In this document: piece after piece, positions 10,443 to 18,407 of the stretch | How the letters are laid out: each line of letters opens with the position of its first letter | How positions within the stretch are numbered: position 1 is the first letter of the stretch | NCBI RefSeq assembly: GCF_000330505.1 | Contig: NW_004191702.1 | Span: forward strand, 3,212-21,958 | DNA from: Entamoeba invadens IP1 | Lineage: Eukaryota > Evosea > Mastigamoebida > Endamoebidae | DNA length: 18,747 nt | Reading direction: 5' to 3' | Translations under genes and position numbers: made by a program | Notes under the pieces: generated by a model | Database searches by the model: none | What the model was told of the DNA's origin: nothing | The model's input: only the letters and a program-made list of their open reading frames with translations

Positions 10443-10481
10443 AAACCTATGTGTTCGGTCCCCCTAAAACTGGAGACCGTG
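10443..10481 (-). repeat. hAT element right terminal inverted repeat
   Basis: Its reverse complement begins CACGGTCTCCAG and includes CCGAACACATAGGTTT, pairing with 5505-5545. It is flanked outward by TTTGTTT at 10482-10488. Confidence 0.75.
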
Positions 10482-10488
10482 TTTGTTT

Positions 10489-11615
10489 TGAATTAATTTA
10501 GAAAAAAAATAATAATAAAATAAAAACAATAAAAAATAAAATATAAAAGTGTTGATGTTTTTAATAATGTAGTTCTCAACAACTTTTATTCAAAATTGTA
10601 AGGATAAAGAATAAACTATATTATTGTATATTTATTATAAATAATATATTATTTATAATTTTCGAATAGTAAACACGATAACAATCCTTCAACACAAGAG
10701 TATTCAAAAAGAAAAATAAATTTTAAAAGTATATCATGTGCCATTTTAATATTAATTTAAACATAGATGTTGTTTGTTAAATTATAATATATTTAATGTT
10801 TATTATTAAATTAAATATAAACCCATAATTTTTGTTTTAAAATTGAATTCATTTTATAAAGTAATTGACATGAAAAAGAGTAATTGAATAGTTCTTAAAG
10901 TGGGTTTGGTTTGGATTGTTTTTCAATGTGTTATAAGTTATTATATAATATGCAATTCTAAATAATAAATATCAATATTAATTTGTTTAAATTCTGATTT
11001 AATAATAATAGTACAATATTAATAACTCATAACAATGTGTAATTAACATAAAATTATAATTAGCGTATTCATACAGATATTAATTCGGTATTGTATTTGT
11101 TTTCAAACATCTTATCTTCAATAAGATGTTTTTAAACATTTTCGGTTTTTATTTTCAAAATGAATCATATTATTATAATAAAATGTATTAAATTTTGATA
11201 TATTTTGTTTATCAAATTGAAAGATTTTACCCCATTAAATAATTTGATTTGAATTATAACAATTTTCCCGAATTAATACATACAAGTCTTTTCTAAAATT
11301 CGGGTTTTGTTTGATTCATATAAATAGAAAAATGTTTATATTACCACATTATTTTTTATTATTACTTTATATAAAATGAAACTAACGAAAGACCATTCTA
11401 TGCTTTAATTACTTTTGTAAATTGTTTAAATATAAAACTGTATATTATTTAAGCGAACTATTAAATGATTTTTGTTTTCTAATATGTTCTTTTCTTCATA
11501 AATTTTCAGATAAAATTTCAATTTTCCCAAGTTTTTTCTTTCAACTTTTCTTTTTATTTTATCATTTTATTTCATTTTGTCTATTTTTTATGTAAAAAGG
11601 TATTGCCACGTAAGT
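10489..11615. other. Non-coding 3' part of the outer pogo-like element
   Basis: AT-rich with no supported gene. It holds a 26-bp perfect palindrome at 10634-10659, copy B of the diverged repeat at about 10740-11040, and a perfect hairpin at 11105-11131 with an 11-bp stem AAACATCTTAT and a 5-base loop. Confidence 0.45.
10740..11040 (+). repeat. Diverged direct repeat, copy B
   Basis: The core at 10817-10915 aligns to 9845-9945 at an offset of about 972 bp, with TATAAACCCATAAT, AATTGAATTC, AGAGTAATTGAAT and GTGGGTTTG in the same order. Copy A lies inside the hAT element and copy B in the outer element, so they are separate insertions of one family, or one was carried in with hAT. Confidence 0.5.
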
Positions 11616-11678
11616 CAGTGCAGGTATGGCGTTTAGTGCAAGTATAGCGCAGGTCTTTAATTGTTGTGAAACTAACTG
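11616..11678 (-). repeat. Outer pogo-like element, right terminal inverted repeat
   Basis: This uninterrupted 63-bp copy shows how the left copy looked before insertion. Read inward from 11678 it gives CAGTTAGTTTCACAACAATT, then AAAGACCTGCG, then two 17-18-bp units each ending TGCACT. TA follows at 11679-11680. Confidence 0.8.
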
Positions 11679-11680
11679 TA

Positions 11681-12495
11681 AAAATTATAAAATGAAAATT
11701 GGTTTTGTTGTTTTTTAGATTGGAAAAATGGACTTGTCGATAAACTGAACGGAATTATAACGCCAAAATTTTCATTTTTTTCAATTATTCAATATATAGA
11801 TAAATTCAATTAACTTCGTAATGTTTGTTGTTGAATTTGCAACTTAAAGATTATTAAAAATAAATAATATCAAAATTTCTTTTTTATATTGATAGAATTT
11901 ATTTTTTAATTTAGTTATTACGTTGAAATATTTTTTTGTTGTGTAATCAATCAAATTTATTACTTATTTGTTGTTTAAAATAAGACACCGTTTAATAAAA
12001 CAATATCAAAGCACATAATATCAAATAATACATCATTCAAAATTATTACAACATTATGTTTTCAATAAAAATTAACAAGTTTTTAAATTGTTTTTAAAAA
12101 ATGATTATGATATGACTTGTGCAAAATACAGATGAATCAGACATATATCATTAATATATTGTTTTTTATTCATAAACAACCCAAAACGTTGTAGACGATA
12201 TAAATTACACAATAAAAATGATCTATTGTTTGTTTTATATAATAAATAACCATTTAATAAAATGTTGTGAATAATGTGATTGTTTTTAATATAAGGTAAT
12301 TAATTTGAAAATACCGATTTTTTTCTTTGCTATTTAAAAAACATCAAGGTCTTTAAGTTTTATAAATAAACATTATTACGAACTTTTTATTTTTATTTTT
12401 TTAGTATTTTTTGGTAGAAAGGTAAAATTTTAAACTTTATACCAGAATAGTTTAAACAAATTTTACTAATTTAAGTCAACTTTAGTTTATATATC
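11681..12495. other. AT-rich spacer between two transposons
   Basis: No coding frame, structural RNA or clear repeat is supported here. The segment is dominated by A and T runs. Confidence 0.45.
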
Positions 12496-12497
12496 TA

Positions 12498-12549
12498 CAG
12501 TCTTTTAAGCTAGCCTTATGGGAAAAGCTTGCATTCTGGGATTGTTTTT
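12498..12549 (+). repeat. Left terminal inverted repeat of the non-autonomous element
   Basis: These 52 bp match the inverse of 14761-14812 with six mismatches. The preceding TA forms the target duplication. Confidence 0.85.
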
Positions 12550-12604
12550 TAATTATTTTTAATATATAAACTAAAATATATTTTTTATTTTCAATTTTTT
12601 TATT

Positions 12605-12638
12605 GGCTATTAACTCACCTTGGCATAAAGTAACTCAC
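12605..12638 (-). repeat. Subterminal ACTCAC pair (inverse of GTGAGT), left side
   Basis: ACTCAC occurs at 12613-12618 and 12633-12638, 20 bp apart, each as TAACTCAC. On the minus strand these read GTGAGT, the motif arrayed near the right end. The outer copy is embedded in GGCTATTAACTCAC, which is shared with the right side. Confidence 0.7.
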
Positions 12639-12639
12639 T

Positions 12640-14570
12640 TTAACTATTTAAAATTAAATATTCGTCGTTTTACTATAAAACAAACTATACTCATTAAAAA
12701 AAACTATGTTTAGTATATCCATAGTTTTACAACTATATAAAGTTTGTAAAATTTATTATAAAAATAAACCATAATTAACTATATTTATAATACCTGAAAA
12801 AAGAAAATAAAATAAATGGTAAAGAAAAAATTTATTTGGAACAAATATTGTCCAAAACAACAATATTAAAAATTTGACAAAGTTTTCATTTTTAATTTTA
12901 AATTAAATTGTTTTGAGTTGTTGTACATTTTTTTATAAACTATTAGACAACGAATTTGATATATTTAATGTTTATATTTGTTTATATTTTAATCCAAAAT
13001 TCCATTATGCCTAAACAAATACATATTTTCAATTTGGTGGAATCATTTTCGTTGTTAGTATGAAGTTACACGTTTAAAAGTTTTAATGTTTTATTCAAAT
13101 TGTATGACATTTCTAAATAAATGTGTAAAAGTAAACAGTAATTTTTTATGAATCTTTTTAATATAATCATCAACAGGTAATAATTAAATTAGTCTTTATT
13201 TTACATTCATAATTGTTGTGATGTTAAAGAAATACAATGGTTTCATTTTGTGTGTTGTGAGATGAAAAATATATATAATGATAAGCAAGTAAAAATAAAA
13301 TAATAAATAACATTTGTATATAATTGTTAACAAAAAGTTGCTGTATAATATTTATGGATAACGATGCAATGACTTGATTAAAAAAAGTATTAAACTACAA
13401 CAAATTCTTAAATTATTTTCATTGAACAAACAATATGCCACAATTATTAAACATAAGCTCCAATCAGTAATTAAATTATCTATTTCTTTATATTTTATCA
13501 AAAAACATATCAATAAAAATCCACACGAATGTTTTTTATTTATACATTCAAATGTTTTGTAATGCACTAACTTTGTTTTTGTAATTAATTAAAATGTAGA
13601 CAACTTAGAAACAACTTTAAACGTGTAAAATTATACATATATTTGAATCGATTTCATTTTTTAAATCACATTTTTAAATAATTAAGGTAATATAATTTTT
13701 ATCATCGAAATTAATTAATATAACCTTATTAATTATTTTCATTGTTTGTGTTGTTGTTAAAATTTACATGATATTTTGGTTATAAACAATTCTCAGCTGT
13801 TTAATGTTGTGTTCATCATACACTGTAATAAGTTATTATTCTGACATCTTAACATTTTACACTATTAAATTGTTTTTATATTAAGTTGTGTTTGTAGTAA
13901 AAGTGTACTTTATTGTTATTGTGTCTTTGTTATTCGTCGTTTTATTGAATGTATTATTGTAATTTATAAACAATTAAACCGGTTGTTTAGGTTATGACAA
14001 ATGTATTCAATTGTTCTTGATGACGAAAAACATTTTTATCATTTTGGTTCTATATTATTCAATGTTTTTACTTTAAAATATTGTTCGTTTAATTCAAATA
14101 TCTTTGGTTAAATAACTCATATATTATTTATTGTATTTTTTATTGACTGTTCAAAACAAAAATTAATACATTTTTAAAAAATGTAATATAATAAATTCAA
14201 ATGTGTAACAACACATTCACTTTATTGTATTTGTATGGTGATATCTTTCATGTTGACAACGATATAATTATTGAACACAATAAGTATTTTTTTAAATCAA
14301 TCAATCGATTTGTTTTTATTTTTTTCGTTTATGAAAACTTTAATTTAATAACAAAAATAATTTAAGTAAGTCAAAATGTTATTTATTTTTGTTTTTTCAT
14401 TACAATCCAGATATAAATTATTTTGATTAATGGCAAATTTGGCCAAATGGTCAAGTTTTTGATTGAGTGAATAATTATATAGCAATTTAAATAAAAACTA
14501 TATTTTATTATTTTGAAGAAATTTTATTTTATTATTTTAAAAACCATTGAAATAGTAATTTATTTTTTAA
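12640..14570. other. Non-coding interior of the non-autonomous element
   Basis: About 1.9 kb of AT-rich sequence without a credible gene. The plus-strand frame at 13374-13562 and the minus-strand frame at 13352-13567 cover the same bases, contain no motif and are rich in I, K, L and N, as expected by chance at this composition. Confidence 0.45.
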
Positions 14571-14654
14571 GTGAGTTACTTTTATAAAAGTGAGTCAAAA
14601 AGCGAAGTAGTGAGTCATTTTTCGACAAGTGAGTTTTATAATTGAGAAGTGAGT
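14571..14654 (+). repeat. Phased GTGAGT array, five copies, right side
   Basis: GTGAGT begins at 14571, 14590, 14610, 14629 and 14649, giving steps of 19, 20, 19 and 20 bp. The bases between copies differ, so the motif, not the spacer, is conserved. The spacing is close to two helical turns, suggesting a protein-binding array near the element end. Binding by a transposase is an inference. Confidence 0.8.
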
Positions 14655-14760
14655 TAATAGCCATATCTGTTCCACATTAATCAACATAATTTGTCAAATA
14701 ATGTTTTTAATAATTAACTATTAATTATATAAATATTATGATTAAATTAACTATATTTTC

Positions 14761-14812
14761 AAAAACAATCCCAGAAGGCAAGCTTTTCTTATAAGGCTAG
14801 CTTGAGGGACTG
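14761..14812 (-). repeat. Right terminal inverted repeat of the non-autonomous element
   Basis: The reverse complement starts CAGTCCCTCAAGCTAGCC and pairs with 12498-12549. TA follows at 14813-14814. Confidence 0.85.
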
Positions 14813-14925
14813 TATGTTTATAAACTTGCCAAATAAAAAAACATTTAGTAACACAAAAATTACCAAATAAATGTCTTACCCAAATAACACCGAAAATGAA
14901 TTTTATATAAATTATTCTCATTTAA

Positions 14926-14987
14926 TTGTGAACTATTAATAATCTTCTTATACATTTCAAAACTCAAACAAATTATTGTATTGATAA
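14926..14987 (+). promoter_or_regulatory. Possible promoter of the leucine-rich-repeat gene
   Basis: A GAAC motif in TTGTGAACTA (14926-14935) lies about 80 bp before the ATG, and GTATTGATA (14979-14987) lies about 27 bp before it. Entamoeba core promoters use a GAAC element and a TATA-like GTATTTAAA; the match to the latter is only 7 of 9. In sequence this AT-rich, such matches can arise by chance. Confidence 0.22.
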
Positions 14988-15013
14988 TAATCAAATCTCA
15001 AAAAATACATCAT

Positions 15014-15916
15014 ATGGCAAAACTAGACCCATTTCATATGATGATTGTCTCACAGTATTTTAGTGACATCTCTGATTTTAAAAATCTTGAAAATGTACAT
15101 CAAAAATACAAAGGAAATATGTTGAAGTTCCACTTCAACCCGATACCACTCACTCCTGAGATTCTTCCTCTATTTCCAAATATCGAGACGTTGAACGTCT
15201 GGAGTCTTCCCGCTGATTTTTTTAATTTTTACGACTTAGTTGATGAAGACTCTCTTTATCCAGATTATAAAAAGAAAAAAACGCGAAAAAGTCGCAAATC
15301 TTTAACTCGAGAATTTTTTCATTTGAATATCTGGTATGAAGTGTCTTATAGTCGTTCTTTGATAACAGAAAATGGAAAAATATCATATAAGAATATTTGT
15401 TTGTTTGATTTTGAACGTGAAATGTATAATAACACAATCCCTCAAAATGTGAATAGTCTTGGCGATAAGTGTTTTGCTTTTGAAAAAACTTTAAGCGAAA
15501 TTATTATACCCAACAGTGTGACTAGACTCAATTATGAGTGCTTTGCTTCGTGCACAAACTTGACTAAAGTTGTGCTACCAAAAACTTTAAAAGAGATTCA
15601 AGGACTTTGTTTTGATGGTTGCAAATCGTTGAAAGAAATAGAAATACCAGAGACTGTCGAAACAATCGGATATAATGCTTTTTCGGGTTGTGAAAATATC
15701 TCAAAAGTGGAAATACCTGGAAGTGTTAAAGTATTGAGAGAATGGACGTTTGCTAGATGTGTATCACTTAGAGAAGTGGTTTTACACGACGGAATAAACA
15801 GCATTGATTGCGATGTATTTGCGAGGTGTGATTTAAATACTGTTGTTGTACCAAAAAGTGTAACACAACTGGATAGCACTGCATTTGATAAAAATGTGGT
15901 GATTATAAGAAATTGA
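15014..15916 (+). CDS. BspA-type leucine-rich-repeat protein
   Basis: This intact 300-residue gene is a member of the large BspA-like (LRR_5) family that is greatly expanded in Entamoeba. Residues 142-300 form seven tandem repeats of about 23 residues with the pattern I-P-x-S-V-x-x-I-x-x-x-x-F-x-x-C-x-x-L-x-x-V, for example IPETVETIGYNAFSGC and IPGSVKVLREWTFARC. Residues 1-70 (LDPFHMMIVSQYF, then FHFNPIPL and LFPNIETLNV) resemble the conserved start of Entamoeba paralogues, as I recall them. A basic stretch KKKKTRKSRK lies at about 86-95. I see no signal peptide, membrane segment or GPI signal, so an intracellular role in protein binding is likely, but partners are unknown. The ATG at 15014 is chosen because the frame upstream has no other ATG. 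It is the only unbroken gene in the window. Confidence 0.9.
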   Translation: MAKLDPFHMMIVSQYFSDISDFKNLENVHQKYKGNMLKFHFNPIPLTPEILPLFPNIETLNVWSLPADFFNFYDLVDEDSLYPDYKKKKTRKSRKSLTREFFHLNIWYEVSYSRSLITENGKISYKNICLFDFEREMYNNTIPQNVNSLGDKCFAFEKTLSEIIIPNSVTRLNYECFASCTNLTKVVLPKTLKEIQGLCFDGCKSLKEIEIPETVETIGYNAFSGCENISKVEIPGSVKVLREWTFARCVSLREVVLHDGINSIDCDVFARCDLNTVVVPKSVTQLDSTAFDKNVVIIRN

Positions 15917-16209
15917 GTTTTTACTTGTTGTTGTATTATAGATAGTGGAATTAACGGGGAACAAGATAAACCAGGGACCAGACTAATTATGGCTGTTGAA
16001 TATTAACACTTAAAAGGTATAGAAATTGCGTTTTTGGGAAATGTGTTCAAGAATAACAAAATTATTCAATTTTATAATGTAATATAAAAATTTATATAAA
16101 ATAGTAAAAACTTATAAAATTAAACTAGTCTTAGCTTAAAAAAATTTAATGGCGGTTGAAGTCAGAATAAACACTTTTTTGTCTGCCCGATTTTACACGT
16201 CCAAATAAT
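15917..16209. other. Intergenic spacer
   Basis: No gene is supported here. It lies between convergent genes, the leucine-rich-repeat gene ending at 15916 and the minus-strand remnant ending at 16210, so it should hold both 3' ends. Composition is AT-rich with a few GC-richer patches near 15955-16000. Confidence 0.4.
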
Positions 16210-16573
16210 TTAGAAAATATTTGCATTTGTTGCATTTTTGACAAGCCCCTCAAAGTTAATTTCTCCATTAATCGTTAGGACCTCTATTGGTACAACTTGT
16301 TGAGTTCTTAAAGCCGCATCAACCCTGGGTTCTTTTAGTTTAATTGTTTAATCATATCAACAAAACCAATCAACTCACATTGTTAAATATACTTTGTTTC
16401 GCTTCAGTCACACGTTCTTTTATTCTACCCAAGAATGAGTCAAGATCAATATTATTCGACACGTCATCAAACACGTGTTCAAGCATTAAAGCAGCTTTAA
16501 AAAGTCTTTACATGTTGTCGCGGACTTTGTCACTTATCAGCTTTGTCTCTAGCTGCTATTCTTCTTTTCTATA
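16210..16573 (-). pseudogene. Unrecognised minus-strand coding remnant, cut by a transposon
   Basis: Reading the minus strand from 16573, one frame gives a polar, lysine- and glutamate-rich peptide with two stops (KEE-stop, then ISDKVRDNM-stop). A clean run follows: FKAALMLEHVFDDV, then LDSFLGRIKERVTEAKQ, ending near 16375. A second frame then continues with EPRVDAALRTQQVVPIEVL and INGEINFEGLVKNAT, to a TAA at 16210-16212. The base composition is richer in GC than the surroundings, and codon content is protein-like. I recognise no family. The gap between the two frames could be a short intron or a frameshift. The upstream part of the gene would lie beyond the transposon that starts at 16574, outside this window. 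Confidence 0.5.
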
Positions 16574-16574
16574 C

Positions 16575-16915
16575 AGTCTTTATTTGGTTGTTTTTGTCTT
16601 GTAAATAGTTAAATTTTTCTGTTTTTTTCAATTTTTATCGATTTTAAATATATTTAATCCTAAAAATGCAATAATTATCTAGTAAAATAAAGGAATTTCT
16701 CTTCTAATTAACGAAAATTGTCTTTTTATTTTTGAAAATAATCCAAAATATCACAAATTATCCCAATTTAATCCAATTATTTACAATTAATTGTAATTAT
16801 CTAGACATAATAGATAATTATCTTAAATTATTAAATTTTATCAACAATATTATTCAACATTATCTTTATTAAAATGTAATTATCCACATTTTATTTAAAT
16901 CAAAAATAAAAACAA
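16575..16915 (+). repeat. Left inverted arm, 341 bp
   Basis: It pairs with the inverse of 18408-18747. The only difference I find is one extra T at 16580-16581. The inner limit is where AAAAACAA is followed by C here but by A in the inverted right arm. Confidence 0.9.
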
Positions 16916-17027
16916 CAAAAATGTTTATTGATAACACATTTTTTATAATTTAAAAATTAATTATTTAGGTTGACAGGATATTTTCAATAATAAAAAATAT
17001 CATTCGAAATATCAAAAAGAAACCAAC

Positions 17028-18369
17028 TTATAAATTATCTCGACGAAAAACTTTCTGCCACACCGTATTTCTGCAACGCTCTAAAGAGGCTACAACATCT
17101 GAAATTTCAATTGAAGTGAACGCATTACTAAGTTTTTCCAGTAAAGATTCAAGTGTTGTCCATGTACGTATTTCTCGTTCTGCTCTTCGTTTCCAAATTC
17201 CAAATATATTTTCTATGGGATTTAACTCTGGCGAGTATGCGGCGTTAAACACTACACAATGACGAGTGCCAACAACAAGTTCCTCGATGTCGTTGTGTAT
17301 TCCACAGTTATCACACCAAAAAACAACGCGAATGTTTCTCTGATCATAATATTGCACGAGTCTTTTAAAATACGCGTTGAATAAAGGCTTGTCGTTAATT
17401 CCATTAACAATATCACAATAACTCATTCCGTTTACATCTATTGCACATACACTTGTCAATCGAAGCCCCCTTTTACTTTTTGTTATAAAGCACTTCTTTC
17501 CACGTTCACTCCATCCTTACGTACTCATCGTAGCTATTCTCCATAAAGTTTCGTCCAAACACACCCACGAGTATCCCTCGCACATTCTTGCGTACAATTT
17601 TTGAATAGCATTTATTCTTTTGTCTTTGTTTACTTCCGAGTTCGATTCAGCACCTCTTGTAGTCTCTCTTTTAAAACTCAATATCGGAAGTTCTCTGTCT
17701 TCATCAACACCAGTTTTTCCTCTCATAAAATTTATAATAGACGTAATAGATGGAACATTTTTGTTTTTCTCTTCCATTTTTTCTTTGTCTATTCCCACAA
17801 TAATTTCCGGGTGCTCAACAATTTTTTTAAATGTTTCTTCTTAAATTTCTACAATGTCATCCATAACCATCATTCCCTTTATGTATTCTCTCATCTGATG
17901 CACCTTTGTCGTAGAGTCATTCTCCAAAAGTCTTTTTACCAATACTTGATATGGAGTCACACGACTTTTTTATTATAATGGTTCTTTGGCAATATACTAT
18001 CTCCCTTTCTTAACTTGGTCAACAATGACTTACAATTGTCGTTTGGAATCCCACATTTGGAGGCATATTCGCCTAGTTGCCATTCGTATCCGTTTTTTCT
18101 CCAAAATACAATTAGCCTTTTTTTTCGCCTCTAATGTAATTCTGATATACGGTTTTCTAGGTTTGGTAATACTCGTTGACAATGGAGTGGGTCCCTCTCT
18201 GATCATTTTTGGTCTTCCTCGTTTTTTTGGGGGGCATTGGTACAATAAATGGAACCGAGGTTGTACTTGTTGGAGGATTACCAGGAAGTGGTTCTGGTGC
18301 GCTCTCTAAAAATTGTTCTCTAACAACAAGTTCTCTTGCGTCTATGTAAACCATAGCCGAGTTACTCAT
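17028..18369 (-). pseudogene. IS630/Tc1-like DDE transposase, stops and frameshifts
   Basis: This is the transposase of the surrounding element, read on the minus strand from the ATG at 18367-18369 to TAA at 17028-17030. The N-terminal part includes a proline-rich stretch and an AT-hook-like KKRGRPK (about 18215-18230). A likely DNA-binding segment follows (WQLGEYASKCGIPND, about 18035-18075). The first catalytic aspartate is in WVCLDETLW (near 17550), the second in VVFWCDNCGIH (near 17325), and the glutamate in YSPELNPIENIFGIWKRR (near 17220); 32 residues separate the second D from the E. The end is FRRDNL. Breaks: a frame change in the T7/G6 run at 18222-18234, further changes near 18070 and 17950, TAA at 17841-17843 and TAA at 17517-17519. 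From 17843 down to the end one frame is kept, so the catalytic half has only two stops. Confidence 0.85.
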
Positions 18370-18407
18370 TTTATTTTTAATAAATAGTTGGTTTTTTTAA
18401 AAATGCT

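Larger units (their letters stand above)
5505..10481 (+). mobile_element. Nested hAT-family transposon
   Basis: An inverted pair of about 40 bp begins with CACGGTCTCCAG at 5505 and, inverted, at 10481. It encloses a hAT-type transposase remnant at 6885-9011 on the plus strand. The bases flanking both ends are TTTGTTT (5498-5504 and 10482-10488), a possible 7-bp target duplication. hAT elements normally make 8 bp, and the adjacent eighth base differs, so this is compatible but not clean. The insertion lies 61 bp past the stop codon of the pogo transposase. At nearly 5 kb the element is long for a 2.1-kb gene; both flanks are AT-rich filler. The alternative is that these repeats belong to another element that happens to surround the hAT gene. 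Confidence 0.68.
1174..11680 (+). mobile_element. Outer pogo/Tigger-like DNA transposon, carrying two younger nested elements
   Basis: The left end reads TA then CAGTTAGTTTCACAACAATT (1176-1195). The right end, read as reverse complement from 11678, starts with the same 20 bases and is followed outward by TA (11679-11680). On the right these 20 bases continue into AAAGACCTGCGC; on the left that continuation appears only at 3125, after an inserted IS630-like element. Joining 1176-1195 to 3125-3167 gives a 63-bp terminal repeat that matches 11616-11678 with three mismatches. Removing both nested elements leaves about 3.6 kb with one pogo-type transposase, which fits the family. TA duplication and CAGT ends are typical of Tc1/mariner/pogo. 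The alternative is that the two ends belong to different copies of the same family. Confidence 0.72.
12498..14812. mobile_element. Non-autonomous Tc1/mariner-type element of 2.3 kb
   Basis: Both ends read CAGTC going inward and are flanked by TA (12496-12497 and 14813-14814), as in the Tc1/mariner superfamily. The terminal 52 bp pair with six mismatches and include AAGCTAGCCTTAT, AAAAGCTTGC and TTCTGGGATTGTTTTT. Further in, GGCTATTAACTCAC (12605-12618) is repeated inverted at 14649-14662. The interior has no transposase remnant I can recognise; the two overlapping frames at 13352-13567 are complementary low-complexity shadows. It must have been moved by an enzyme from elsewhere, which is an inference from its structure. 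The right end lies about 200 bp upstream of the leucine-rich-repeat gene. Confidence 0.82.

Noticed and set aside
10182..10496. 104-codon plus-strand frame rich in F and L
   Set aside because: It looks like a membrane segment but is T-rich low complexity and continues through the hAT terminal repeat.
10634..10659. 26-bp perfect palindrome
   Set aside because: Pure A and T sequence; such palindromes arise easily and nothing nearby suggests a site.
13352..13567. Overlapping frames on both strands within the non-autonomous element
   Set aside because: They cover the same bases on opposite strands, lack motifs and have composition expected by chance.
16344..16604. 86-codon plus-strand frame
   Set aside because: It is antisense to a better minus-strand remnant and runs into the transposon arm.
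17601..18309. Several plus-strand frames across the last transposon
   Set aside because: Antisense to the minus-strand transposase; none carries its own motif.
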